A DNA stretch of 64,000 bases, from assembly GCA_030323885.1 (NCBI GenBank), contig CM059197.1, positions 28,725,178 to 28,789,177 on the forward strand, written 5' to 3'. The notes under the pieces were generated by a model that worked only from the letters and a program-made list of their open reading frames with translations, was not told the origin of the DNA and searched no databases. Shown piece by piece: positions 1 to 10,139 of the stretch (the stretch's first letter is position 1; every line of letters starts with the position of its first letter). A program made the translations under genes and the position numbers. The DNA comes from Branchipolynoe longqiensis (Eukaryota; Annelida; Polychaeta; Phyllodocida; Polynoidae).

Positions 1-706
1 GGTGGGGCGGGGGATGTGAGGCAATTTTACACCCTTTCCCTGCCCCCATTGCTACATCCCTGGTGTAACTCCCATTCATGCAATACAATGCGATACCCAT
101 CCTACAAAACACTCACCTATAAAAACGGAAGCAGTAGTCAATCAAGTATGGCGCCTATTCGTATAACTATACTATATATATATATGATGCATAGCAAATT
201 ATGCGAGTATAAACGCACGGAAGGGAATTATTATATATTTCATTTGTACCGATTAGTATATACCGCCCTGCTGCTCGACGGTGGAGCCGCCACCGGTTCC
301 CATTGTTACAATTATATTTTTGAAATTGATGGCGGCCCAAGCTGAGGTGCAGGGATTGGGGCATCGCCATTTGGGAATGGGGGTGGGCAGCTTGTCACGA
401 GGCAGTGCTCTTATTATGAACGATAACGAATGATTGTCATCATCTATATATAAAATCACACACATATATATACACATATATATATCCATACATGCATTAG
501 ATATCCGTCATATTGTTGAATATTCAAATATCGGAACGTTTTACAATAGTATCTAACCCACATTTTGCCAAATACTTGTTATAATTGGAATAAAAACAAC
601 TAGCTCCCCCCTAAACAATCAAAGAAATAAATCATCCCAAATGATCAATCCTGACAATTAGAGAAATTGGCAGCTAATTCTACCCAGAAGAAATCGTCGA
701 CTTCAC
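1..706. other. Unannotated AT-rich sequence
   Basis: No gene or recognised repeat is visible. Short TA runs occur near 170-184 and 467-485. Short open frames here lack any family signature. Confidence 0.5.
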
Positions 707-710
707 TTAA

Positions 711-1057
711 AGTTGCATAGTCCGATGAAAACATCAACTTTACTAAACAAAAACACTTATCTAGATTTGATTCTACATATTCAACTTAGATAGTGGTGCA
801 CTTATTAAACAGGTGTTGCTGCATAGAAGGTCGTAAAAAGTCAATTTAATAGAACATGTTACTACTGAAGTCAATAGCGTCAGAGTTTTAGCATCCTTGC
901 CAAAATTAATTTGGCATTGTTTGACGTCAAATATCTCCCAAGTTAGTCATTCAAAATAAAAGTTACTTCAAACTAAAGTAAAGTAGATTACAACGATCAG
1001 CATAATGCATTTATCTCAGAAAACGGGAGAAACTCAAAAGCATCGGACTATGCAACT
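711..1057 (+). mobile_element. MITE-TTAA copy 1
   Basis: Foldback transposon of 347 bp. It starts 'agttgcatagtccgatg' directly after TTAA (707-710) and ends with the inverse 'catcggactatgcaact'. The right flank reads TTCC, so the right TTAA is mutated or lost. The interior matches the other copies in this window. No transposase is encoded, so it must be mobilised in trans. Confidence 0.85.
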
Positions 1058-1231
1058 TCCGGTGAACACGTTCCGCACGCTGATTGGTCGCTTTATGCGG
1101 GCGGACGCGGACGACATGTTCGATGTCAAATCCTCTGCTTGTCCGCGGTGGCTCCCCCTACGGCGATGTCCGTGCGTCCCTGCCTGGTGATAGCACTAGG
1201 ACGTGTGAGAGGGTGGGGGGCGGGATGATTG
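1058..1231. other. GC-rich CpG-bearing segment
   Basis: Abrupt change from AT-rich MITE to GC-rich sequence with many CG dinucleotides, a GATTGG near 1082 and GC-box-like GGGCGG. No coding signature. It may be part of the neighbouring element or an old regulatory stretch. Confidence 0.3.
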
Positions 1232-1233
1232 CT

Positions 1234-1552
1234 AATGCCAAGTACACACCTACCGTATACGATTCGCGCACTAAAACTCGCGACCCCGTCCCGTCCCGCT
1301 TACGACTGAAAACAGGCCGATTCATTTTTCGAATCGTAATCATAAGCAAGCAATTTTAGCCCTAAAGTTTTAAGTCGCGAATCGCAATCGGTAGGTGTGC
1401 TAGGGGATCGCACACCTAACGACTTTTGTGCGCACGTGACCATATTCTCTGTGCAGTAAAGGCGCTCTAACGACTTTTGTGCGCAAAACGGGCAGTTTTA
1501 GATCGTATACGGTAGGTGGCTGTGGATAAACGGTAGATGTGTACCTGGCATT
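1234..1552. mobile_element. Foldback element, unclassified
   Basis: Nested inverted repeats bracket this segment. 'cacctaccgtatacgat' (1247-1263) pairs perfectly with 1502-1518. 'aatgccaagtacacacctac' (from 1234) pairs with 1531-1552 with two mismatches. Inside, 'ctaacgacttttgtgcgc' occurs twice (1416-1433 and 1467-1484). The structure is that of a non-autonomous DNA transposon. No target duplication was identified. Confidence 0.55.
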
Positions 1553-1880
1553 AACCCACACGAGTGCGGGCAGGCTGAGGGGATTCCCGGGCCAGTCTGG
1601 GAAAGATGGCGCGTTTCCCTGAAGAGTGGAGTGATTCAATATTTATGCCCTTTTGGTGGGATTTAGCCTCGTTTCCAGGAAGACACCGGTACCTTCCAGC
1701 ATGACGGCTGGGGTGGTGAGTGTGTGGTGGTGTGTGTGGGACCTGCTGTCCTACCATACAGGTCTTCATCTCATGTCTCACACATGTTTATGTGGCTTGT
1801 GAGTTGCGTGTGTCATGGAGGGGGGGGGGGGTGAGGAACATGTGGTCACTAGGCGGATAGGATCTGGATGGGGGGGGGGG

Positions 1881-2227
1881 GTTGTTAGTTTATTGGAGTT
1901 GTATGTCCTGGTAAGATCTAGGGTTATATCAGGACGGGTACTGGCTTGTGACAGTGAGTGCACAGTCATGTTTACATTATGCTGCCCCACTGGGAGACCA
2001 GGCCAGCAGCACCATGACTTGTTATCCCACTCAGTCACATTATCCTGACACCGAACCAACCAGTCATTGCCCTATCCTAATAATGCTGAACACCTGGCTA
2101 GTCAGTGACAAGTCTCAATTGTTAAGTCATCGGTTTGACTCCACCAGGGTTTGAACCCGTGGGTTCAAATTCCGCGATCTACCAAAACGGGAGACGGTCG
2201 CTCAACGTTTTCGCCCATCCCTTCTGG
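1881..2227 (-). mobile_element. SINE-A1, near full length
   Basis: Read on the minus strand: tRNA-like head with B-box 'ggttcaaa' type sequence, the common body with 'gtcaggataatgtgactgag', and a tail near 1881. The head is of the A1 type (abuts 'gggatg'). The A-box region is damaged. This copy and the other minus-strand copies show that both orientations are common in the window. Confidence 0.85.
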
Positions 2228-2378
2228 TTGTGAGCTGTGTGTGGGGAGGTGGGGGAGGGCGGTCATGGGGTGGTGTTGAAGATCACGTGGTCACTAGGCG
2301 GATGTGATCTGTAGGGGGGCCGTGTTGAGGGGCGCTGTTGTTTATGTGTGGCGGTGCTTTAGTTTGGCTTTAGCGGAG

Positions 2379-2451
2379 CGGAAGTTGGGTCACGTGACGT
2401 CATTGGTGGGCGGGCGTGTGGGTGGGAAAGATGTGGTGTGCGGCGGTAAGT
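2379..2451 (+). promoter_or_regulatory. Promoter-like motif cluster with a splice-donor match
   Basis: Within 37 bases there are CGGAAGT (2379-2385, ETS-like), CACGTG (2391-2396, E-box), TGACGTCA (2395-2402, CRE), ATTGG (inverse CCAAT) and GGGCGGGC (GC box). An ATG at about 2431 is followed by GTAAGT at 2446-2451, a consensus splice donor. This is compatible with a housekeeping-type promoter and a tiny first exon. No downstream exon was recognised, so the call is inference. Confidence 0.3.
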
Positions 2452-2835
2452 GGAGGAGGAGAATAGGGTTTAATGGCCACCAAATGGAAAGCCGGTGGTA
2501 TCGGGGGTGGTTATGTGTGGTTGTATTATGTTGCATCTTCTTGAGATAGCAGTCCATGTTGTCAGGGTTACCCCCCGTGTGGAAAGTGGTGTGTGGTGGG
2601 ATAGAGCGCCTTTTGTGCAGAGAGAATATGGTCACGCGATAATCCGGTGGAGGTAGGTAAGGGGTTGGGTGTTTTGGCAGTGGCTTCTGCTACAAATCGT
2701 GCCCGGATTTTAAACAAAGACAAAAATGTTGTTTTAATTGCTATTTTTAGGTTACTTATGTGGTTTTAATTCGATATATGTTACCTCTTTAATTTGGCAA
2801 GCCTGATTGAAGACCAGCCAGATGTAGTTAGTGTA

Positions 2836-2858
2836 TGTATATATATATATATATATAT
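2836..2858. repeat. (TA)n microsatellite
   Basis: Uninterrupted alternating T and A. Confidence 0.9.
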
Positions 2859-2861
2859 TAT

Positions 2862-3720
2862 GAACAGCATATGTGAACAGGTACTGCACATATTTGACCA
2901 TACCATAAACGGAGCCCTCATTAGCGACAACGCAGGTCCCTGGGTAGCTAGTACAGTGTATCCAGTAGTTCTCTAATTAGTCACTAGAGGCCGCACATAT
3001 CACAGAGTTGCGAGGTGTCTGTGCCAGGTCCAACTGGGACTTATCACCTCGTTATAATAGTATTACTGAAAGGTACGGGAGTCAAGATACAATAATACGC
3101 GTCTAAGAATGGACATCTTGGGAAGCAGGCCACTGGATGGGATGGCTGAATTGTCTGTGATGTTCGGCAACACGGGTAATTTGACATTCGGACAGAGCCA
3201 TAGCCTCATAGTACTAAGAAGGCCTTATGCTGCCACCTATCGAGAACCGGCTGCACTACGTTATGCCTTGTACATGAGCGCTGCCTATATTCACTTTCAA
3301 AATACAAAACTTGATTACGTAACTAATGATATTGATCTGCGATCTGCAGTCGAATTCCTGAAGTAACTAGCCTTCTGTGCCTATATAAGGCCAGGTCAGG
3401 TGGCTGAGAGCTCACATCAACGTGGGCATAAGGAGGACACTGACTAGCCTAAAATTGCCACCCGCCCACCCCTATGTTACATTATTAAGGGCTAGGGTTA
3501 AAAGATTCTTGACCTCACTGTGAATGAACCTGTTGTTAATTGAATTGAACTTTGTGCTGATCAAAAACTTACCTGCTGGTGCTTGAAAAGTAAACCCAAC
3601 TTTAAACTAATATGCTGTGTCGTTGTCTAATTAGTAAAGGCGTTGATTGGCTTATTGTGTTTGAGGGCGAAAGCTGACCGAGTGAAAAAAAAAAGAGTTG
3701 CATAATTGATGCTGTTGACT
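2862..3720. other. Unannotated stretch
   Basis: An 85-codon open frame at 3109-3366 (+) has no recognisable domain, and the surrounding sequence shows no exon signals I can support. Otherwise unique-looking sequence. Confidence 0.4.
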
Positions 3721-3723
3721 ATC

Positions 3724-4250
3724 TACCCTGGTGCATGGCATTGCCAGGATAGGTAAATGTTGCTGTGCTCAGTATCAGGATACATATAACTGAGTGGGAT
3801 ATTGGATCGTGACGCCATCAGCCCGATCAACCATACCAGACGGGATGGCCGAATGAGTTAGAGCGTCCGGCTCCCGTGCTGGTAGATCGTGGGGTCGTGG
3901 GTTCGAGTCTCGGTCGAGTCAAACCAATGACTTTAAAATTGATACTTGTTGCTTCCTAGCCAGGCGCTCGGCATTATTAGGATAGGGCAAGGACTGGTGT
4001 GCTCAGTGTCAGGATAATGTGACTGAGTGGGATACCAGGTCATGGTGCCGGCGGCCTGGTTTCCCAGTGAGACAGCACTATAAAGTCGCCATGAGTGCGC
4101 ACTGTCACAAGTCGGTACCCGTCCTGATATGACCTTAGATGTTGCTAGGACGTAAAACAACAACAAACAAACCGATCAACCATTAAAATAAAACATTGTA
4201 AAGTCGACATGTGTGCTTACTGTTACAAGTCAGTGCCCACCATTATATTA
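3724..4250 (+). mobile_element. Old SINE-A copy interrupted by a younger one
   Basis: Body fragment 3724-3834 (with 'gtatcagga...actgagtgggat') resumes at 4184-4250 ('attgtaaagtcgac...gttacaagtcagtgccca'). The two halves are separated exactly by the complete SINE-A1 at 3835-4171. The head is missing. It is more diverged from the family than the copy inside it. Confidence 0.8.
3835..4171 (+). mobile_element. SINE-A1, full length, nested
   Basis: Complete copy: head 'agacgggatggccgaatgag' (A-box region), 'gggttcgagtc' (B-box), body, then a tail with CAACAA/CAAACAA. Flanked by the direct repeat 'ccgatcaaccat' at 3823-3834 and 4172-4183, a 12 bp target duplication. This shows insertion by LINE-type retrotransposition into an older SINE-A. 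Confidence 0.92.
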
Positions 4251-4560
4251 ACCGGCTGCAGTGGCCAAGTCAGTAATACACAGGGTTCCCATTTCGGCAG
4301 TTTGACTCAAAGATGAGTCAAACCAATGACTTACAAAATTGACACTTGTCACTTCCTAGCCTGGCATTTCGCATGACAAGGATATGGCAAGGACTGGTAC
4401 GCTCAGTGTCAGGATAACGTGAGTGAGTGGGATATTTTTTCATGGTGCCAGCATCTTGGACTCCCATTGGAACAGCACTATGAACTCCACATGAGTGCGC
4501 ACTGTCACAAGTTGGTAGCTATCCTGATATGACCATAAATGTTGCTAGGACATATACCTC
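4250..4560 (+). mobile_element. SINE-A2, diverged
   Basis: Begins 'accggctgcagtggcc' (A2-type head start) directly behind the older SINE. The full body and tail are present to 'gttgctaggacatatac'. The A- and B-box regions are decayed, so it is probably transcriptionally dead. Confidence 0.8.
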
Positions 4561-4850
4561 AAAAAGTGAATAAATTCTTATATATTATTCCCACTGAATG
4601 AACCGCAATGCTACCCTTGCCGCCAAACCAGAGTAAAGCTGATCAGTTCTTGCTTAGTGAATATGCCTTCTTTGATATTGGTATCTCTAGATCATGATCA
4701 CTCCATCCCTTATCCAATTGTACCTAGGAATGGCTTCTACCTGGGTCTGATTCCGGGATCACTGTACCGAGGGAAGGCCTTCGGTCAAACGAGGCCACTC
4801 GGTTATCGTATGGTTGGTTGCTTCAGTCGAATTCCGGAATTCCAAGAAAA

Positions 4851-5070
4851 TTGGTTATCCATGTACAAACACTGTGTAGACTGTGGATAAGATCGCCAAT
4901 ATGGCGGTCTGTAGCGACGATCCAAAATCAGCACATATACAGAAATTACCATATAGAAGTGGTATTTTGGTAGCTGAATTTGAATAGAAACTTTCCCTGC
5001 ATTAGAAGGTGAAATGGGCGGTGGGGGGAAGCATGTGGAGGGAGTGGGGGAGGTGTGGAGGGAAGCGGTA
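4851..5070. repeat. Interspersed repeat R1, copy 1
   Basis: About 200 bp that recurs at 11218-11420 in the same orientation. Both contain 'gtagactgtggataagatcg', 'ctgtagcgacgatccaaaat' and 'gaagtggtatttt', and both run into purine-rich GGAGGG sequence. No end structure or coding capacity was recognised. Confidence 0.75.
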
Positions 5071-5226
5071 AGTCCTGGCAACATTTAAGGTCATGTCAGG
5101 ATTCTTCATGGGAAGTTTGCGTGCTCTTACAGATTCTGCCACCGCGTCCATTCCTGTCGTTGACGGTTATCCAGTTTTCACATATTGGATATATGAAGGA
5201 AGATGGTGTGAACATATCGAAACAAA

Positions 5227-5312
5227 ACACTTGAAGTGGGACTTGAACCCATATTTCTGCCATTCCGGGCTGAACGCGCTACCGACTAGACTAGCCATGT
5301 CAACCAGCTATC
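5227..5312 (-). repeat. tRNA-like fragment, possibly a SINE-B relative
   Basis: On the minus strand 'ggctagtctagtcggtagcg' resembles an A-box region and 'gggttcaagtccca' a B-box. The middle 'cccggaatgg' is shared with SINE-B. No convincing cloverleaf was folded, so a functional tRNA is not claimed. Confidence 0.4.
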
Positions 5313-5463
5313 CCAATCAACCAATTGTAACCATGTATGTTTAGGACTTTGTACTGATCTCAGTAGTATGGGGTCATATATACGGATCTATGTGGGTAGG
5401 CTGATTGTATCATGCCCAGATTTAGCGTAGTAGTCTGCACTGACTTCTCCTGCATGGCGCTGT

Positions 5464-5972
5464 CTAGACAGGATGGGGATTAGGTGAGGGCATCAAGCGA
5501 AATAGCAAAATAGCGAATGGTAGACAGGAAGTGTGAACACTTATTTGTCTCTCATTTTTGCTTGAGTGCAAGTAAATATGCAACACAAGGAATAAATAGT
5601 AGCATGTGGTGAATAAGGGGTCAAATTTCCCTGGATCATCAGCCCATGCTTTTTCTAATCTGTTCTTGTATGAATTTATTGACTCGGCATCAATAACATT
5701 TTGTGGGAGACTGTTCCATATATTTATGATCCTGTTTGAGAAACTGTGTTGCCTTAACTTTGAAATGGCTCTGGGTTTTACTAGTTTGAGAGTATGGCCC
5801 CAGCTGCCTTCTCTTTTATTCAAGGTGAAAAATTGGTTCATATCTATTTCATGAGAACCTTTCATAATTTTAAATAATTAAATTATGTCACTTCTCTTCC
5901 TTCTGTAGGAAAGGGTAGGACTTTTCAATTCCCTAAGCAATTGTTCATAGGGTAAGTCCTTTATAATCAGGA
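5464..5972 (-). pseudogene. LINE-1: 3' end of a non-LTR retrotransposon reverse transcriptase ORF
   Basis: The minus-strand translation gives the C-terminal end typical of jockey/CR1-type RT ORFs. It runs from 'PYEQLLRELKSPTLSYRRKR' through 'SDII-stop-LFKIMKGSHEID', then a 'NKREGSWGHTLKLVKPR' motif and 'FSNRIINIWNSLPQNVIDAE', and ends after 'NSYKNRLEKAW'. In the family this region follows the polymerase core and forms the connection/C-terminal domain. An in-frame stop near 5881 and loss of everything upstream make it a 5'-truncated dead copy. It abuts SINE-B at 5974. Clade assignment is tentative. Confidence 0.8.
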
Positions 5973-5973
5973 A

Positions 5974-6160
5974 GCGTAGGTGGTGTAATGGTTAGCACAC
6001 TATCCCAGAATCCAAGAGATGTGGGTTCAAAAACTTACTCTAGGTGCAATAGTCTCCATTTTCATCACCCCAACGACAATAGTATAATGGTTAGCAAGCT
6101 TGCCCCTGAATGGCAGACACTTGGGTTTGAGTTCTGCTGTAGGCGCCATGTAGCATATCC
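5974..6160 (+). mobile_element. SINE-B, two head-to-tail copies
   Basis: Two tRNA-like units. The first (5974-6070) has 'ggtggtgtaatggttagcac' and B-box 'gggttcaaa', then 'ttcatcacccc'. The second (6071-6160) starts in that same 'catcacccc' sequence with 'agtataatggttagcaag' and 'gggtttgagttc'. The second head is shorter and more diverged. The arrangement matches the tandem SINE-B pair near 37.3-37.8 kb. Confidence 0.7.
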
Positions 6161-6178
6161 TTGCTAGATCATCATGGC

Positions 6179-6632
6179 CGTAATCGATTAACACGACCCG
6201 GGCGACTCGGGTCACCCGAGTCGTCAGAATTTCAAATAGAACACCGCGAGTGGAGTCGACAAATACATGTGCTGTGTGCAAAACAACCCGACCCCAGTAA
6301 CCCACCTCTTGGCTGGGGTTTGCAAGGAGCGATGACATCACATTTGCGCTGGTACCGTCCTGCATGGTAACAGTCACCGGTACCAGTCATACATATTTTC
6401 TTTTGGTAATAACATAGATTAATTAAATGGAAATATCACTAAACTATGCCATCATAAAAATAGTTAAATCATATTTTGCTGTAATTATATCGGCTACTAA
6501 AAAAACTAATAAAACAGTGACCATTTTTGTCACCCGAGCACGGAGAAGCTTATTCGATTATTCGACCCGAGTCTGCTGCATGCGCCAAAAAGTGGCTTGG
6601 GTGACCAGAGTCGATTAATCGATTACACCCCA
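6179..6632. mobile_element. Foldback element with 'gtaatcgatta' ends
   Basis: Terminal inverted repeat 'gtaatcgatta' (6180-6190) and 'taatcgattac' (6616-6626). Just inside the left end is a near-perfect palindrome around 'cgactcgggtcacccgag', and the right end has 'gggtgacc'/'cacccgagc' partners. Non-autonomous DNA-transposon architecture. The target duplication is unclear. Confidence 0.5.
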
Positions 6633-6814
6633 TGACAAGTGCCTAGCTATGTTCCACCCCCCCTATGGGAGGTGCGTGGGGTTTGGTTCAAGGTGCTGCT
6701 GAGTAGAGAAGTGGCTGCTATCAGTATGTCAAAGCTATCAGTATGTCCAAGAGGTGCAATATGACTTGGGGGCACTGGTAATAGTGGATCAAGTTGGTTG
6801 TATGTGTCAGTGGA

Positions 6815-7200
6815 TCGGGTGAGTGTGGATGTGGTATTGGGGTGGGTGTGCATGTGGTATTGGTTTTAGTGTGTGGGTGTTGATAGGATATTTGTTTAGT
6901 TGTGTATGTGGAACCGGTATTGGTGTGTGTGGATGGGGTATTGGTGTGGGTGTGTGGGTGTGGATGGGCTATTGGTGTGGGGGTCGGAGTGGATGCGGTA
7001 TTGGTGTATGGTGTTGATGTGGTATTGTTGTGGGTGTGTATGTGGAGTTGGGAGTGGATGCGGTATTGGGGTATGGTGTTGATGTGGTATTGTTGTGGAT
7101 GTGTATGTGGTGGTGGTAGTGGTAGTGGATGCGGTATTGGTGTATGGTGTTGATGTGGTACTGTTGTGGGTGTGTATGTGGGGGTGGGAGTGGATGCATT
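6815..7200. repeat. TG-rich minisatellite, 65-71 bp unit
   Basis: 'ggatgcggtattgg' marks unit starts at 6991, 7056 and 7127, with a degenerate start at 7192. A more degenerate TGTGGGTG region precedes them. Open frames on both strands arise only because the repeat lacks stops. Confidence 0.85.
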
Positions 7201-7296
7201 GTACACAAACACCAGCAAAGGAAACAGAAGACTATATGTGGAAATAGAATACAAATCCGGAAATACAATAAGGCGTTTTATGAAGAATACACATCT

Positions 7297-7706
7297 AGCA
7301 TTATGGGTATGCATGTATTGCAATACCTCAGGGAGTTTGACGCCCCTGCCCTGCAGAGTTGTAAACCACTGCCTTGTGGTACAGGTTCTTGACAGAACCA
7401 AAGGCTAAGGGAGCAAACCCTGAACAGAACCATATCACTGTGGCATCATCAAGGGCGGTTGATGTATGGAACTCCCAACATCTCCCGACCAGCCACTGCA
7501 GGGACAAATAGTTTTGTGCCTGTCAGGACATGTTCTTGCCGGTATGAGACCTCTATTTGCTCCCCGATAGAGTGCTGCTGGTAACTTGCAAAAGCCAGCA
7601 GCACTTCAACACTTTTGCAGGCAGCTTTCATGAAATGAGAGTGGCAGTCAAGTAATGAAAGCAGTCTTTGTCGCATCGCGACCGACAGCATGATGATGAT
7701 GATGAC
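7297..7706 (+). mobile_element. LINE-2-tailed retroposon, copy 1
   Basis: A unit also found at 50843-51333 (inverted) and in part at 23600. It begins 'tatgggtatgcatgtattgc', contains 'gtatggaactcccaacatct' and 'ggtaacttgcaaaagccagc', and ends with the LINE-2 tail 'gcagtcaagtaatgaaagca...cgaccgacagc' and (ATG)n. Here the module between 'catgaaatg' and the tail is missing. Confidence 0.8.
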
Positions 7707-7975
7707 ACATTTAGCAACATCCTTTTAAATGCAAAATTATTTAGCGAACTCCTCTCAACAAATGTGACATGTGTATTTTCATCTAGAAACATCTAGATTT
7801 ACCACACGAATACTAGTCATATTGATGACCAATGTTCTTATTGTATTCATGTTTTCATTATATGGTAGATTATTTATACATACAATTCTTTAGTAATGTT
7901 TACAAAGGTTAGTATGGGTCCGTATAACCAGTTATGCTCTTGATATTATAATAATATAAATACGAATATAGTGAT

Positions 7976-8304
7976 TGGTTGGTTGGTTGTTGGAGTTTTA
8001 CGTCCTAGCAACATCTAAGGCCATATCATGACGGGTATCAACCTGTGACAGTGCACACTCATGACAAATGTAATGTGCTGCCCTACTGGGATGGGAGACC
8101 AGGCTGCCAGCACCATGACCTGACATCCCACTCAGTCACATTATCCTGACACTGAGCCAACCAGTCCTTGACCTATCCTACTAATGCCAAGTGCCTGGCT
8201 GGGAAGTGACATGTATCAATTTGTTAAGTCATTGGTGCGACTCGACTAGGGTTCGAACCCGTGGGTTCGAATCCCACCATCTACCAACACGGGAGACGGA
8301 CACA
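7976..8304 (-). mobile_element. SINE-A1
   Basis: Near-complete minus-strand copy with the TTGG-repeat tail at 7976 and head 'gacggg'-type sequence to about 8300. A 7 bp duplication, 'actgggatgggagacc' for the usual 'actgggagacc', lies in the body. The B-box 'gggttcgaaccc' is intact. Confidence 0.88.
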
Positions 8305-8483
8305 TGACATCGCCTGCTAGGGTGGCATGAGACAGAGGTGACACCTGTAACCGACAGCGTTGAAGCCAATGAGTGATCGGACCAGGCTGATGACAGCAGC
8401 ATCTGTCAGTCACTGTCAACTGTTTTGCTCCTTCCCAATAAAGCTGTCATAGCTGGGCCGTTGGAAGAGGCCTCTCTGTGGGG

Positions 8484-8562
8484 TGGATTTTTGTGGGGGG
8501 TTTCCATTGTAGCAACATCTAATATTATATCCGGTCCGGTGGCGAATTGTGACGATGTTCAC
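8484..8562 (-). mobile_element. SINE-A tail fragment
   Basis: Only the 3' 75-80 bp remain ('gcaacatctaatattatatc'). Confidence 0.6.
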
Positions 8563-8587
8563 CGAATCGGTAAGAACGCAGGTTGTT

Positions 8588-8890
8588 TTGGTTGGTTGTT
8601 GGAGTTTTACGTCATGGCAACATGTAAGGTCCGATCAGGACCCGGTACCGATGTGTGACAGTGCGTACGCATGGTAACTTTGCAGGGCTGCTCCACTCGG
8701 AGACCAGGCCGCCAGCACCTTTCCCTGATATCCCACTCAGTCACATTATCAAAACACTGAGGCAACCAGTCCTTGACCTATCCTAATAATGTTGTGCGCT
8801 TGGCTGGGAAGTGACAACCACCAATGTTTAAGTCATTGCTTTCACTCAACCAGGGTTCGAACCCGTGAGTTCGAATCCCACCAGCTACCA
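8588..8890 (-). mobile_element. SINE-A1, head-truncated
   Basis: Complete tail and body. The head stops after 'cccaccagctaccaa' where SINE-B starts at 8892, so the distal A-box part is gone. TCATGGCAAC replaces the usual TCCTAGCAAC in the tail. Confidence 0.85.
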
Positions 8891-8891
8891 A

Positions 8892-8992
8892 AGGGAAGCT
8901 TGGTGGTGTATTGGTTAGCACACTGGCCCGGAATGCAACGGATGTGGGTTCGATTTCCGCTCTAGGCGAAATATTTCATCACGTCCACGAAA
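8892..8992 (+). mobile_element. SINE-B
   Basis: 'ttggtggtgtattggttagc' A-box region and 'gtgggttcgatttccgctct' B-box, ending 'aggcgaaatatttcatcac'. It butts against the SINE-A1 head. Confidence 0.75.
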
Positions 8993-9350
8993 CTAGACAC
9001 TTCTAATATACTATCACGGTACACAAATTCCCAGGTACACCACTTTAGCAATTAATGAGCACATTTCTCACAAATTCAATTAAGACCGTGGGAAACGGAA
9101 GTGAAAACCGGTGAACGCGCAGTGTGTGGTTTAGTTAGATGGGCCTGTTCCTTTCCCACAACGTGTCTGCAGTCAGGCTGCTCGTTGTGTGCCTTCAGTC
9201 TTTGGTGGCAGCAAAATGTGCTACATCGATTCCCATTGCTTCGGTTTCAAATATTTATTCGGGCGGGAAAATACAAATAAGGAATGGTTCTTCTCAGAGA
9301 AGAGGAAATATTGACTGCGGCCGATTTGGCGTTTTACTTAGCATTAAACG
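8993..9350. other. Unannotated stretch
   Basis: No repeat end, RNA or convincing exon recognised. Confidence 0.4.
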
Positions 9351-9360
9351 CTTTAATTGG

Positions 9361-9693
9361 TTTGTTTGCTGGGGCTTTACTTCCTAGCAATATCCATGGT
9401 CATATCTGGATGGGTACTGAAATATGACGGTGTGCACATATGGTAACTTTATAGTGTTGGACAACTGGGAGATCAAGCTGCCGGCACCAGGATCTGATAA
9501 TCCCACTCATTCAAATTATACTGACACTGCGCAAACCAGGTATTGCCCTTTCCTATTACTGCTGAGTGCCAGGTTTGGTAGCGACAAGTATCAATTTCCT
9601 ATACCATCGCTTTGACTTAGCTGGGATTCGAACTGCTCACCTTCCACACGGGAAGCCACGGTTTTACCGATTCGGTTACCGGATCCGGTCACA
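9361..9693 (-). mobile_element. SINE-A2, with target duplication
   Basis: Complete A2-headed copy flanked by the 10 bp direct repeat 'ctttaattgg' at 9351-9360 and 9694-9703, so its ends are exact. A-box side 'ttttaccgattcggttaccg' and B-box 'gggattcgaac' are recognisable. Confidence 0.9.
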
Positions 9694-9797
9694 CTTTAAT
9701 TGGGGTAAATAGAATGCGCAGCATACTCAATCAACAACGGTTCTTTGCCACTGTTTCACTGAATACCCATCACACAGTCTGCATGAGCTGCAGGACA

Positions 9798-10139
9798 AGA
9801 CGGGATGGCGGAATGAGTTAGAGCGTCCGTCTCCAGTGTTGGTAGATCGTGGGATCGTGGGTTCGAACCCTGGTCGAGTCAAACCGATGACTTAAAAATG
9901 TATACTTGTCGCTTCCTGGCTAGGCACTCGGCATGATTAGGACAGGGCAAGGACTGATGTGCTCAGTGTCAGGATAATGTGAATGAGTGGGATACCAGGT
10001 TGTGGTGCCCAGGGCCTGGTTTCCCAGTGGGACAGCACTATAAAGTTGCCATGAGTTCACACTGTCACAAGTTGGTACCCGTCCTGATATGACCTTAGAT
10101 GTTACTAGGACGTAAAACAACAATGCACAACAAACAACA
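9798..10139 (+). mobile_element. SINE-A1, full length, with target duplication
   Basis: Starts 'agacgggatggcggaatgag' with B-box 'gggttcgaaccctgg'. It ends in a CAACAA-rich tail. The flanking repeat is 'gcatg[a/c]gctgca' (9781-9792 and 10140-10151), 11 of 12 matching. One of the best-preserved copies. Confidence 0.92.

Noticed and set aside
5606..5854. Plus-strand 82-codon frame
   Set aside because: Shadow of the minus-strand LINE-1 RT C-terminus.
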